A DNA stretch of 64,000 nucleotides, from the NCBI GenBank assembly GCA_963675935.2, contig CAXXPV010000003.1, forward strand, positions 1,612,001 through 1,676,000, read 5' to 3'. Shown piece by piece: positions 25,883 through 34,249 of this stretch. The notes under the pieces were generated by a model. That model worked only from the letters and a program-made list of their open reading frames with translations. It did not search any database and was not told the origin of the DNA. The translations under genes and the position numbers were made by a program. Every line of letters begins with the position of its first letter. Position 1 is the first letter of the stretch. This stretch comes from G963675935 sp963675935 (lineage in GTDB: Bacteria > Planctomycetota > Planctomycetia > Pirellulales > Thermoguttaceae).

Positions 25883-26515
25883 TCAACGCAACAGAAGGGC
25901 AAACAAGGGCATTGACGCCGATGCGAAATGGCCAAGAACGCGGTAGATTGTCGGGCGAGAAAGCCCAACGACGCGGGAAATTTCAGAGATTCCCTTGCCT
26001 TGGTCATGCAACAACTTGATTGTCCGTTCCTTCTCTTCCGTGAGGGTGACGCGCCGACCGGGCTTTCCTCCGCCCCAAGTCTTTCCGGCAGCACGGGCGG
26101 CAGCTTGACCGGCAAGGATTCGCTCGGCCCGTACCTCCGTCTCGAATTGTGCCACACTGGCAAGCACGTTTGCCATGAGTCTGCCGGCTGGCGTCGAAAG
26201 GTCAAGGCCGTTTTTCAACGAAACAAGGTTGACCTTTCGCTCTTGCAGATCGGAAAACAGACTGGTCAACCCCTTGGCCGTTCTGCCAAGCCGGTCGATA
26301 CGCCAACAGACAACGGCCGACACCTTGCCGGCTGCAATGTCGGATTCCAGGGCACCCCAGCCCGGTCTACACATGGTCTTGCCAGTGAATTGATCCTTGT
26401 AAAATCGGACGGGCTGGTCTTGTGCGTTGGCCCACCGCTGCAAATCCGGGAGTTGGCTGCGCACATCCTGTCCGTTCCGTTTCGATACACGGCAGTAGAT
26501 GGCGACGTGTTGCAT
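25883..26515 (-). CDS. Serine recombinase (resolvase/invertase family)
   Basis: 210 aa from the ATG at 26515 (MQHVAIYCRVSKRNGQD), where Ser11 is the expected catalytic nucleophile. A GTG at 26551 would add 12 residues. The resolvase fold is clear: CWRIDRLGRTAKGLTSLFSDL, VNLVSLKNGLDLSTPAGRLMANVLASVAQFE, ERILAGQAAARAAGKTWGG. The C-terminal HTH follows (KGISEISRVVGLSRPTIYRVL). Acts in site-specific recombination: cointegrate resolution, inversion or integration. It is the last gene of a minus-strand set of small genes typical of plasmids or integrative elements, so resolution of that element is the likely job. Confidence 0.92.
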   Translation of the reverse strand: MQHVAIYCRVSKRNGQDVRSQLPDLQRWANAQDQPVRFYKDQFTGKTMCRPGWGALESDIAAGKVSAVVCWRIDRLGRTAKGLTSLFSDLQERKVNLVSLKNGLDLSTPAGRLMANVLASVAQFETEVRAERILAGQAAARAAGKTWGGGKPGRRVTLTEEKERTIKLLHDQGKGISEISRVVGLSRPTIYRVLGHFASASMPLFALLLR

Positions 26516-26596
26516 TGGTTCTATAGCCTGTTGTTGACAACGAAATTGCACGTAAACCCTTATGCAATGGAGCGGTTTTTGGCCGATAATGGTGCT

Positions 26597-26914
26597 TTAC
26601 AAAATCTTGACGCCCAACTCTGCCAACATACCCGCCAAAATGTCGCATTCCTCCCGGAAGACAGAATGAAAATAGTCTTCCCCGCTGTCGGATTCGATTC
26701 CCCAAAGGCCGGGGCTTTCGACCTTGACTAGGATTCGATCCTTGCCGAACGGGATGGGCAATTCGACGGCCGCACGGACGCCGACGAATTCAAACGCCCC
26801 TTGGCGGTATTGCTCCTGCCGATCCTCAAAACCCGCTTGCTCCAGATAGGACGTATCCGGGCAATCGTCAGGGACAATCCGACGATGAAAGTCATGCGCC
26901 GATATGGTAATCAT
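26597..26914 (-). CDS. Conserved mobile-element protein of unknown function (105 aa)
   Basis: MITISAHDFHRRIVPDDCPDTSYLEQAGFEDR..., with YRQGAFEFVGVRAAVELPIPFG and SPGLWGIESDSGEDYF. Proteins with SYLEQ-GFEDR and GLWGIESDS occur on plasmids and phages of actinobacteria and others; no function is known to me. No membrane or signal segment. Its ATG overlaps the stop of the gene before it (ATGA), so translation is coupled. Confidence 0.75.
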   Translation of the reverse strand: MITISAHDFHRRIVPDDCPDTSYLEQAGFEDRQEQYRQGAFEFVGVRAAVELPIPFGKDRILVKVESPGLWGIESDSGEDYFHSVFREECDILAGMLAELGVKIL

Positions 26915-27099
26915 GGTGTTCCCCTCCCGTCTGTTACTCGCAATGTGCCCACTTCGTTGCCCTTGCTGTCGAAAAGTGCGGCGAAGTCTTCGCCGTCTTC
27001 GATCCTCTCGACAACGCCGCGCAAGATACTTGCCGCCTCCGTGGCGAGTCTGTCGTCAAAGCGTGGATCGGCAATGGTGAACGTGATATGTACTGTCAT
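26911..27099 (-). CDS. Small hypothetical protein (62 aa)
   Basis: MTVHITFTIADPRFDDRLATEAASILRGVVERIEDGEDF..., then LFDSKGNEVGTLRVTD. The ATG at 27099 sits 2 nt after the stop of the upstream gene and its own stop overlaps the next start by 4 nt. This tight packing supports both the start and its reality. Function unknown; looks like a small soluble alpha/beta protein. Confidence 0.7.
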   Translation of the reverse strand: MTVHITFTIADPRFDDRLATEAASILRGVVERIEDGEDFAALFDSKGNEVGTLRVTDGRGTP

Positions 27100-27101
27100 G
27101 G

Positions 27102-27536
27102 TCAATTCACTCCCGCGAGTGTTGCCACCCGCTCTATCTCTTCCCAAGTGACGTTGTGGCAACCGGCCGTCACGTTGCCTTGACCGTCAACGGCGTCAAT
27201 GGCGAAGTGGCCAAGATGGATAGTGTGGCCGTTGCGCTGATACGCTTGCCCCTTGTCGTGCAATCGCTTGATTGTCCGAAACGCCTTGACGGCGTGGGCA
27301 AGCGGGAGAATTGCGCCCCGGCTGGTCTGTAATTCTTCGCCCTTGATTCGCAACCGGATGGGCAGGTCATAACCACCGAAGGAAAATCGGTCGATTGCGC
27401 CGCCGTTGGCCCACTGGTCAAGTCGGTTCATCGCTTCCGCCTTCCGTGCTTCCAACTCGCGTTGCCTCTTCGTCTCCGCGCGTTGCTTATTCGCTCTTTC
27501 GCGCCGTTCGATCGCGCGGCATTCCGTTTCCATCAT
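27102..27536 (-). CDS. Hypothetical mobile-element protein (144 aa)
   Basis: Start chosen at the ATG at 27536, overlapping the previous stop as ATGA; a TTG 33 nt upstream is open but less likely. The N-terminal 50 residues are a charged coiled-coil-like helix (RAIERRERANKQRAETKRQ). The C-terminal part, HTIHLGHFAIDAVDGQGN and CHNVTWEEIERVA, recurs in plasmid and phage unknowns. No enzymatic motif is visible. Confidence 0.7.
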   Translation of the reverse strand: MMETECRAIERRERANKQRAETKRQRELEARKAEAMNRLDQWANGGAIDRFSFGGYDLPIRLRIKGEELQTSRGAILPLAHAVKAFRTIKRLHDKGQAYQRNGHTIHLGHFAIDAVDGQGNVTAGCHNVTWEEIERVATLAGVN

Positions 27537-27997
27537 GGAAAGGTCGGGTAGGGACAACCGGGAGCGCAAGCCGAAGAATGCGGCAAAGCGGATGCTTCGT
27601 CTACAAGGTCGCGCAGACTGCCGAGAATCCAGGGCTTATTGCTTCGCGCCCTGGTGTACTTGCGGGCCAGTTCCACGTAGCGTTGGCGGTATTCGTCGAA
27701 TTGCCCTTTCCGGTTGGTATCGCAAACATTCCAAACACGGAACACAGTCAAGTGTCGGCAAGCACCCTCCACAATGCACTTGTGGCCCGCCGTAGTGGCG
27801 CTATAGCTCCGGGTGGTGAACAACACCGCGCTGCCGCGCTTCGTCGTAACGTGTCGGGCAATGGGGAAATGCGGGCCGTAGCTGAGGATCGTATCCCCAT
27901 CGAAATAGAAATTGCTCCTATTACGGGCGGAGTCTTGCGACCGATGCGCCCATAGATGGGCGACCATATCGGCCGGGTAAACGTGTCTTGTGCGCAT
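27533..27997 (-). CDS. Hypothetical mobile-element protein (154 aa)
   Basis: Begins MRTRHVYPADMVAHLWAHRS at 27997 after GGGAG; the longer frame from 28081 has no ribosome site. Contains NFYFDGDTILSYGPHFPIARHV and VLFTTRSYSATTAGH, which I know from unannotated proteins of phages and plasmids. First gene of the translationally coupled group that runs to 26597. Unknown function. Confidence 0.72.
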   Translation of the reverse strand: MRTRHVYPADMVAHLWAHRSQDSARNRSNFYFDGDTILSYGPHFPIARHVTTKRGSAVLFTTRSYSATTAGHKCIVEGACRHLTVFRVWNVCDTNRKGQFDEYRQRYVELARKYTRARSNKPWILGSLRDLVDEASALPHSSACAPGCPYPTFP

Positions 27998-28096
27998 GGT
28001 GTTTGCTCCCTGTTGCAGAAAAGAGTAGCGGATGAGCCAATACGCGCCCCTGGTTGCAGGGGAGCGAATCGGGCCATCCATGCCCGACAGAACCGG

Positions 28097-28327
28097 CTAG
28101 AGGGCTTTGTTCATAATGGCCAGAATCTTGTTAATCAGCTTGTTGTAGTTCTCCTCAAAGACGATCCGATTGCCGAAGTCGATGGACTTGATTTCAGCCC
28201 TTGCAGCAAACCTCCAGAAACAGCGGTAGTGCTGCGGCAGAATGTGATGCTTGCGGCACATTCTGAAAACTTGTTCTTGCGTCAGGTTGACATCGAAGAG
28301 CGATTCGATACAATGAGCGGATGCCAT
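28097..28327 (-). CDS. Small hypothetical protein (76 aa)
   Basis: MASAHCIESLFDVNLTQEQVFRMCRKHHILPQHYR..., start at 28327 after GAAAGG. The frame is open back to 28369. Composition is Cys/His rich (CRKHH, HYRCFWRF) without a clear metal motif. It lies 100 bp upstream of the small-gene cluster and next to the AT-rich region. No function recognised. Confidence 0.55.
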   Translation of the reverse strand: MASAHCIESLFDVNLTQEQVFRMCRKHHILPQHYRCFWRFAARAEIKSIDFGNRIVFEENYNKLINKILAIMNKAL

Positions 28328-28540
28328 AGCTACTAGCCTTTCTAAAGATGAGATACATACACGTAACACTACTACATATAATTATGTATTGCTACTATAT
28401 GCTATGCAAACGATATCCACTGTAATTCAAGATAATTATGCAATGAAGAAGACAGTCTATTACTATTCTATAACTACCAATACATGCACCGGAAATAACA
28501 CATGAATACACATTATAGCCACGTTTATAACTAGCTCTTT
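28328..28540. other. AT-rich intergenic stretch before iteron-like repeats
   Basis: This stretch is clearly richer in A+T than the surrounding GC-rich DNA and has no gene. It separates the minus-strand small-gene cluster from plus-strand genes. Together with the repeats that follow it could be a replication or control region of a former plasmid or integrative element. No Rep gene is visible nearby. Confidence 0.4.
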
Positions 28541-28608
28541 AACCGTGGGCCGATGCAATCAAGACTACTTAACCGTGAGGAAAAGCGAGTAGAATTCCTA
28601 AACCGTGA
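28541..28608. repeat. Three AACCGTG repeats at exact 30-bp spacing (iteron-like)
   Basis: AACCGTGGGC at 28541, AACCGTGAGG at 28571 and AACCGTGAGC at 28601, each preceded by T/A-rich bases (CTTT, ACTT, CCTA). Exact 30-bp phasing puts the sites close to three helical turns apart. They could be iterons or operator sites for a protein of the element. 28609-29193 holds no gene I would defend. Confidence 0.5.
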
Positions 28609-29193
28609 GCGAAAACGGCTCTGGAGCAATTCTGGGTGCAAAGTATGCCGACCTCTTGCGACCTCTTGTGAATGCCAACGGATGATCGGCACACGGAATC
28701 GGTGATCGCAGGATGTCTTGCACAGAGAGCAGCAGGAGAACAGAAGGGCGGCGCATGTGGCTGTCGGATGAATGACCTTGCTACCACGATTGGCAGCAGT
28801 CAGACATGGACTTGAAGGCGTGTGCTCAACGCCCAGTGGCGAGCATGGACCAGCCTGTCTCCGAGAGTGGATGTCGTCAGGTTGGTGCCAACGGTTGGGG
28901 TTGCCTAAAGACGGTTGGGGTTGCCTCCTCCAAGGTTCGGCGTGGTGCTGTGTAGGTGTTGTATCTCCTATGCTTGGCGAGGACGCTTCACAGGAGGAAG
29001 GAATTGACTATCCTGCCCAGATGCCGTTGGCCATCAAACAACGGACAGGCTGGCCTGATCGCGTCGGATGGGAGAGTCGCAAGGGCTGTGTGTGCGATGA
29101 TAAGATGGCTATAGTGATCGACGCCACTACGGCGTTTTGGCCGTGATCCGTGCAAAAGATGCAGGAGGCGAGTCTTTGTCGGCTATTGGCTTG

Positions 29194-29286
29194 TAAGCGC
29201 CGCTGGCCGTGGGTGCCAAGCGCCGTCAGCCGTAGGGGCCAAGCGCCGTTGGTGGATAGCGCTAAGCGCCGACAGGCGATAGCGAC
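29194..29286. repeat. Four 23-24-bp tandem repeats upstream of the HTH gene
   Basis: AAGCGCCG occurs at about 29194, 29218, 29241 and 29264. The following bases are related (CTGGCCGTGGGTGCC, TCAGCCGTAGGGGCC, TTGGTGGATAGCGCT, ACAGGCGATAGCGAC). They lie 50-150 bp before the HTH protein at 29340 and are candidate binding sites for it. Confidence 0.5.
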
Positions 29287-29339
29287 CCCCTATTGGCGTG
29301 CTACACTTGGTATAATCGCCTTGGAATGGGAGTAAGATC

Positions 29340-29762
29340 GTGTCCGACATTGTGAATTCGCTGAAACAAGAAGTCCTCCGTCTTGCCGAAAAGGAGGCCG
29401 AGGCCAAGGTTGCCGAGGCCCGTAAAACCGCCTTGAAACACCGTGCGGAGGTCGCCGAGTTAAAACGGCTATTGAAACAGCGCGACAGGGAAATCAAGCG
29501 ACTCCAGAAGTTGGTTCAAGGGGAACCGGAAGACCCATTGGCGGGCGTTCGTTTTTCGGCAAAATCCGTGAAATGTCAGCGCCGACGCTTGGGTTTGACG
29601 TGCGAACAATACGCCAAACTGGTCGGAGTTTCGACGCTCACGATTCAGAATTGGGAGGCCGGAAAATCCAGGCCCCGCCGACAGCAACTCCTCGCGCTCG
29701 TGGCCGTTCGTAACATCGGCAAACGGGCAGCGCTGGCGAGGTTGGCGGAACTGGATCGGTAA
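29340..29762 (+). CDS. HTH DNA-binding protein with N-terminal coiled coil (140 aa)
   Basis: GTG start at 29340, preceded by GGGAG. Residues 1-60 are a charged helix (LKQEVLRLAEKEAEAKVAE..., LKRLLKQRDREIKRLQKLV), likely a dimerisation coiled coil. Residues 80-125 are an XRE-like HTH (RRRLGLTCEQYAKLVGVSTLTIQNWEAGKSRPR), as in Cro/CI-type and plasmid control proteins. Four short tandem repeats lie just upstream. It is probably a regulator of the mobile block; the target is unknown. Confidence 0.8.
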   Translation: MSDIVNSLKQEVLRLAEKEAEAKVAEARKTALKHRAEVAELKRLLKQRDREIKRLQKLVQGEPEDPLAGVRFSAKSVKCQRRRLGLTCEQYAKLVGVSTLTIQNWEAGKSRPRRQQLLALVAVRNIGKRAALARLAELDR

Positions 29763-29782
29763 ATCACCCCTGTCTTGATCTC

Positions 29783-30322
29783 TTGGACTTGCTTGGTCTG
29801 CCGATAGAAACATGGGAGGATATACCCATTGACGTTCAATACAAAATCGTTGAGTTGATGGACGGCGATATTCCGCGCTACGTGACCATCTGCCGGACAA
29901 CGCAGTCGTTTGTGGAGTTGGCCTGGCGCGATCGTCACCTTGTTGACAATCCGCTCATGCGCTGGCTCAGGACAATGGATCAGCCACCGCAGGAAAGGAT
30001 ATTCCTGGGCAGCAATGTGGGACTGCCTCGTCGAACCGCTGTGATGGCCTTGCGATTCCGGCGCGACTCCGTCGCCAAGATGGCTGGCTCATCGCCGAAC
30101 CCGCCGGATTTTGCGTTGTGGCAGATTCATCGCGGCGGACGCGGACGCGGGAGGGCGGTCTGTCGGGTACGAGACGGAGTTGTCGAGCGATGGTCGTCGG
30201 TGGATGATGCGGCCAGGGCGCTAAAAACGAGCCGTGACGACATCGAAGAGCGCATCAACGAGGAACACACCGACACAACAGGATCAACTTGGTGGGATAG
30301 CGCAGATTTTGCTCCTTCCTAA
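29783..30322 (+). CDS. Hypothetical protein (179 aa)
   Basis: Open from a TTG at 29783 (LDLLGLPIETWEDIP), 21 nt after the HTH gene. Content looks coding and soluble: YKIVELMDGDIPRYVTICRTTQSFVELAWRDRHLVDNPL, then a basic glycine-rich stretch (HRGGRGRGRAVCRVRDG) and a C-terminal VDDAARALKTSRDDIEERI helix that resembles a small HTH. No family recognised. It may be co-transcribed with the HTH gene. The exact start is uncertain. Confidence 0.6.
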   Translation: MDLLGLPIETWEDIPIDVQYKIVELMDGDIPRYVTICRTTQSFVELAWRDRHLVDNPLMRWLRTMDQPPQERIFLGSNVGLPRRTAVMALRFRRDSVAKMAGSSPNPPDFALWQIHRGGRGRGRAVCRVRDGVVERWSSVDDAARALKTSRDDIEERINEEHTDTTGSTWWDSADFAPS

Positions 30323-30417
30323 CCGCGCGCGAGCGTCTCCAGCCACCGGCGACAGCCGCGTGCGCGAAGCAATTAGGCCGGCAACGCCCCCGACGTTTCG
30401 AGCTATTTGCGAGCGGC

Positions 30418-31869
30418 CTAGTCAAAGACATCAGCTTCGGTGCCGGAGGCTGCCAAGTCGTTGGCGGGCAAACGTCGGTTGACAAGAAAATGGGGAGCAG
30501 GCACGACGCAAACGTGATCTGGGGCTTGCTGAGCATCCGGTGAAGGGCATCGCCAACTGGCCAGGACTTCTTCGGCAAGTTCTCGTTTTTCTGGCTTCTT
30601 GGAGCATCGCTTGCCCTTTCTCTTCTTCCCCTTCGTCGTGCAATGCTTGGCACAGAAGTCTGGGTCGCAGCCCAATTCCTTTTGGATAACGCGGTGCATA
30701 CGGTGGAGGCGGCGATGTACGGCATCGCGTCCAAGCCCGTTCTGCTGTCCGCCGTAGAGTTCCCCCATCTCCGTCTCAGTCAGTATGTGCGGCCCCCGCA
30801 TTCCCAGCAGCAACCTGTCATAGATGTCGTTGCATACGCAATCCAGAATCTCGTTGAAAGTCTTCCTTGGCTTGGCCTCCTCCTCCTCTTGTTCCATACG
30901 GATGATGTCGGGGGTACGGCCATCATACGCAGCGCAGAGCAATTCCTGCTCGATAAGTTCTTCCTTCCCTTTCTTCTTCTTTCTTCGCGGGACGTGAGGT
31001 TTGCCTTCACAAAGACCATTCGGCAACACCATTCGCGGTGTCTTTCCCTTGGGGCGTACCTGATTCTCCTCCAGGTAGGTTTTAATCCGCTCGTGGTCCA
31101 ACCGTTCCTCGCGGAAGTAGGCGTAAATCTCGTCCCTGGCCGCATATTCAAGGACGGCCACGATGTACAAGAGTGCGGCCCAATCGTCCCACCCTAACTC
31201 GTCCCCAATCTCGCGCAGATGGGGCACGATCTCAGCGTGCTTCACAAGCGCGATGCTGAACAGGTCTTCGCCAATCGTCGCGCCGCCCTTTCGCCCGCCC
31301 TTCTTGCCGCCGGCCTGCTCCATGTTGTAACGCTGCTCCGGCGACTGCTGCATATCCGGCCATTTTTTCTTCTTGTCCATCCGCTCAATGATGAGGGCTT
31401 GCCTTCCGATCTCCTCCAGGCAAACCGCCTTGTGCCCAAGGTTCCTCTTCACCCAGCGGTACGGAATGTCGTGAATGTATGCAATGTGTGCGAGGATAAT
31501 CGTCTCCACGGCCTGCTGGCGGGGGAGCTTGCGATAGGCTTCGACAATGCCTGTCCCCGTGTCTTCGTCCAGAATGGCCGTGGGCACGTTCGCAAGGTGC
31601 ATCCATTCCACGTAGGCGTTGGTGGGGCCAGCCAAAAAGTCGGTGGGGCCGTACTCACGAACGTGATCTGCTGGATGCCACGCATCGCAATCAATGAGAA
31701 TCGGGTCCGGCTCCGGGAAAGGGACCGTCGGAATGGCTGACCAATCGAAGTCAGGCGGCAGGATCATACGTGATTCTTCGGCAATATCACGAAAAAACTT
31801 GGCTCCTTGGCTGCGCATTAGCTCGAAAAGTGCGGCTATAGAGTATGGGAGGGAGGGGTTCTTTCTCAT
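30418..31869 (-). CDS. Unknown protein (483 aa)
   Basis: ATG at 31869 (MRKNPSLPYSIAALFELM); the frame is open to 31977. Regions: DWSAIPTVPFPEPDPILIDCDAW, LPRQQAVETIILAHIAYIHDIPYRWV (helical), a Lys/Gly-rich stretch (GGKKGGRKGG), and a charged middle (PRRKKKKGKEELIEQE, RMEQEEEEAKPRK). The C-terminal part contains CDPDFCAKHCTTKGKKRKGKRC with several Cys. No enzyme motif is recognised. Basic patches and Cys suggest nucleic-acid contact, which is only a guess. It is divergent from the primase-like gene at 32141, with a repeat-rich 270-bp spacer between. Confidence 0.7.
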   Translation of the reverse strand: MRKNPSLPYSIAALFELMRSQGAKFFRDIAEESRMILPPDFDWSAIPTVPFPEPDPILIDCDAWHPADHVREYGPTDFLAGPTNAYVEWMHLANVPTAILDEDTGTGIVEAYRKLPRQQAVETIILAHIAYIHDIPYRWVKRNLGHKAVCLEEIGRQALIIERMDKKKKWPDMQQSPEQRYNMEQAGGKKGGRKGGATIGEDLFSIALVKHAEIVPHLREIGDELGWDDWAALLYIVAVLEYAARDEIYAYFREERLDHERIKTYLEENQVRPKGKTPRMVLPNGLCEGKPHVPRRKKKKGKEELIEQELLCAAYDGRTPDIIRMEQEEEEAKPRKTFNEILDCVCNDIYDRLLLGMRGPHILTETEMGELYGGQQNGLGRDAVHRRLHRMHRVIQKELGCDPDFCAKHCTTKGKKRKGKRCSKKPEKRELAEEVLASWRCPSPDAQQAPDHVCVVPAPHFLVNRRLPANDLAASGTEADVFD

Positions 31870-31914
31870 TCTGACCAGCCTCGGCCCGCGACAGTGGCGT
31901 TTCCGCGTTCCCCA

Positions 31915-32110
31915 CGCGATCCGTCCAGGCCACGTCCAGGCCACGTCCAGGCACCGCCTAGACGGCGCATCTCTCACTCCTGTATGGACTTACGGAGCGC
32001 CGTCCAGACCGTCTAGGCAGTATGATACTTTCTCCCCAAATTCCAAAATCAAACGAAATTAGAAAAAACCCAAGTCGCGCCTGGACGTGGACGGCCTGGA
32101 CGGCACGACA
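31915..32110. promoter_or_regulatory. Cluster of CGTCCAGGC / GCCTGGACG motifs between divergent genes
   Basis: CGTCCAGGC-type sites occur three times in tandem (about 31921-31950), and related CGTCCAGAC and GCCTGGACG sites follow to about 32105, on both strands. They fill the gap between the 483-aa gene (minus) and the primase-like gene (plus). This fits an operator region or iteron set for one regulator. Confidence 0.4.
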
Positions 32111-32140
32111 ACCCTATCACCCCTGTTTTTGGAGGTTTTG

Positions 32141-32446
32141 ATGTTAGTTGACTTTGACGAAATCCTGCGGCACCTGCTGTTGCTGCACAGGCCCGGCGAG
32201 CGAATCGAGATTCGCTATTGCTATCGGAAAAAGGATGGCAAGGAGCCATCTTGGGGCCGACGATTCCAAACGCACCAAGAGGCGGCCGAGTACGCAGCGG
32301 AAATGTCCAGTCGGCCGGAGACGGTTGCGGTTTGGACAAATCTGAACCGGATCAACCTGGACGCGAATCGGGTAGGAGGGGGCGTTGCCGCCCCCGTCCT
32401 CCCACACGACCGTGCGTACGGTTCCGTACACGGCGGTTCAGATTAA
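32141..32446 (+). pseudogene. Primase-like protein N-terminus, cut by a group II intron
   Basis: ATG at 32141 behind a strong GGAGG. MLVDFDEILRHLLLLHRPGERIEIRYCYRK..., then HQEAAEYAAEMSSRPETVAVWTNLNRIN. This pattern (short N-terminal helix, PGE.iEiR, then VWT.LN.i) is like the N-terminus of plasmid/phage primase or primase-helicase proteins. Native sequence ends near 32370, where group II intron DNA begins in the opposite orientation. The remaining codons to 32446 are intron sequence. The rest of the gene is not found beyond the intron and IS630, so it is truncated. The family call is tentative. Confidence 0.55.
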
Positions 32447-33542
32447 ACGCTTAAAACGCTGTGACTCCGAAATAAGGCTCACCAGACCAAGCTGGTGCAG
32501 ATAACGGGTCGGGACGGCTTGGTTCATGTGGCTTGCGCCCGCATTCCACCAAGGTCCGTGACCGTTTGTCGCGGAGGTCCATGCTCGGGCATGGCCCAGT
32601 CCGCGTCGCATCAGTTCGCGGGCGCGAGTCCAGTTCCGCTTCCACTGCCGCCATAGGATGGCACGCAGTTTCCGCCGAATCCACTGGTCCAACTCCTCGA
32701 ACGTGATCCGAATCTGCGATTTCCGGTAGTACGACACCCAACCGCGAAGCACTGGACGCAGTTCCTCCAGTACGCGACGAAGGCTGCGCCCCCGGCCACG
32801 TCGGAAGATCGTCCGAAGTTTCTCCTTCAATCGGCTTACCGATTGAGGCGACACCTTCAGCTTCGGTTGGCGATGCGGCGTCACCGTGTAGCCCAGGAAC
32901 TTGCGATCCCGTCAACGCCCGGAGCGCCCTGGTTGCCCACGACCCGCTGGTAAGCCGCCAGCATGTTCTTACGGCATACGACCTCCTCCATCGTCATCAA
33001 GGTCTTCTCGCCGACGTGCTCATCACATGCCGCGCCTGCTTGATGCGCGCAGACCGTACTCTCGGCGGTTCCGACGCCTCCCCTCCGGTTGCGCTCCGGC
33101 TTTCCAGCCATCTTGTCTGCATCTCTTTCAGACATCGAATGCTCTGCGTCGGTTCGGTCTAATCTGTTCGGCCCTTCGGCGCGGCGATGCGGCCTTGCGA
33201 TCCCCGGCTGTTTCTCCCCTTCCGGGCGAGTGTCTCGATCGAGCGGGCCGCCGGCCCGCGACTACTATGGCCTCGGCTGACTTCTGCCGCCCCTTCGGCC
33301 CGCCTTGCGACGAGTCTAGCCATTGGCAGGACGACAGACCTCTCAGGGTAAGGCGCGTGACTTTCCTCCCATACACCCGCCGCATCTACGTCGCAACGGT
33401 CCGAATGACATCGGGCTTCGAGTCTATTTGCCCTCTCGCCCACCGGTTCGACGCCTCGTATGCGATTCATGTTCTTCGGGCCAGGAGTTTGCCTGCCGCT
33501 TCCTTCGGACTCCGCCTCGCGACGGACGCCCTTGCGTTTCGG
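32370..33542 (-). mobile_element. Degenerate group II intron
   Basis: On the minus strand the 3' end shows a domain-V-like hairpin at about 32405-32440 (CCGTGTACGG AACC GTACGCACGG) followed by GGGAGG and a TACCCGAT-like end near 32370. Upstream are fragments of its reverse transcriptase and about 400 bp of GC-rich 5' intron RNA region (33136-33542). The 5' end is lost where IS630 abuts at 33543. Unable to splice or retrotranspose on its own. Confidence 0.75.
32438..33135 (-). pseudogene. Group II intron reverse transcriptase with the catalytic core deleted
   Basis: The N-terminal piece (33135-32881) ends ENMLAAYQRVVGNQGAPGVDGI-like. The next bases read KFLGYTVTPHRQPKLKVS in another frame and go on to the maturase domain (RLKEKLRTIFRRGRGRSLRRVLEEL, LRGWVSYYRKSQIRITFEELDQWIRRKLRAILWRQWK). 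About 200 residues between GVDG and FLGYTV, including all catalytic RT blocks and YADD, are gone, and the junction shifts frame. The RT is dead; the maturase domain alone is intact. Confidence 0.8.
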
Positions 33543-33559
33543 CTAGTGCTCCGTCCAGA

Positions 33560-34249
33560 CTAAGTTTTCGGGTAGAGCCGCTTCAATTTGACGCGGGCTT
33601 TCTCAATGGTGAATTGCCAGTCGACGGCACGTTGCTTGGCGTTGGTGCGGGTCGCCCAGGCGGCAATTTCGGATTGGAGGATCGCAATCTCGCCGATCCT
33701 GCGGTCGGACAGGCACTGGCTGGTCAGGCAGCTCAGTTCGCATTCCGCCACGTTCAGCCAACTGCCGTGCTTGGGGGTGTACACAAAGTTGATCCGTCGC
33801 ACATACTCGCGGGCTTGGTCGGGCGGGAACGCTTCGTAGAACGCCCCCTTCGTGTGCGTGTTCAAGTTGTCGCAGACCAGCGTGATCCGCGGCGTGTCCG
33901 CGTAGCGGCTATCGAGTAGGTCGGCGACTTCATAAGCCCAATCGACCTTGGTGCGGCGCGGCCGGGCCGTTGCTTGCCGGAAGCCGGAGAGCGGTTCCGC
34001 GAACATGAAGATGCTTGCTGTCCCCTTGCGTTCGTATTCATAGTCGACGCGCTCGGGGTGCTCCTTCGTCGCCGGAATCGCAACGCGGGTCTCACCCACG
34101 AGTTGCACCGGTTGCTCGTCCATGCACACGACCGGAGAGTCAGGATCGTAGGCTTTTTCGTAGGTCTCCAGCACCTCCTCCATGTGAGCGACGAACTCAC
34201 CGTCGGCGTCGGGAGGGATCACCCAGTATTCGATCTTCCGCTTCGTCAT
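33560..34249 (-). CDS. IS630 transposase, DDE domain (OrfB)
   Basis: 229 aa beginning MTKRKIEYWVIPPDADG. Catalytic blocks CMDEQPVQLVGET, LVCDNLNTHTKGAFYEAF and TPKHGSWLNVAECEL supply the D-D-E triad of the DDE_3 family. It overlaps OrfA by 4 nt, and OrfA ends in a run of seven A residues. A -1 shift there reads LKKNGMTKRKIEYW and fuses both ORFs, the usual way such transposases are made. Confidence 0.92.
   Translation of the reverse strand: MTKRKIEYWVIPPDADGEFVAHMEEVLETYEKAYDPDSPVVCMDEQPVQLVGETRVAIPATKEHPERVDYEYERKGTASIFMFAEPLSGFRQATARPRRTKVDWAYEVADLLDSRYADTPRITLVCDNLNTHTKGAFYEAFPPDQAREYVRRINFVYTPKHGSWLNVAECELSCLTSQCLSDRRIGEIAILQSEIAAWATRTNAKQRAVDWQFTIEKARVKLKRLYPKT

Noticed and set aside
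28772..29146. 124-codon plus-strand frame
   Set aside because: No ribosome site, Trp/Cys-rich odd composition, no recognisable segment; left as noncoding.
32341..32446. C-terminus of the primase-like protein (VGGGVAAPVLPHDRAYGSVHGG)
   Set aside because: This is read-through into group II intron 3' sequence, not native protein.
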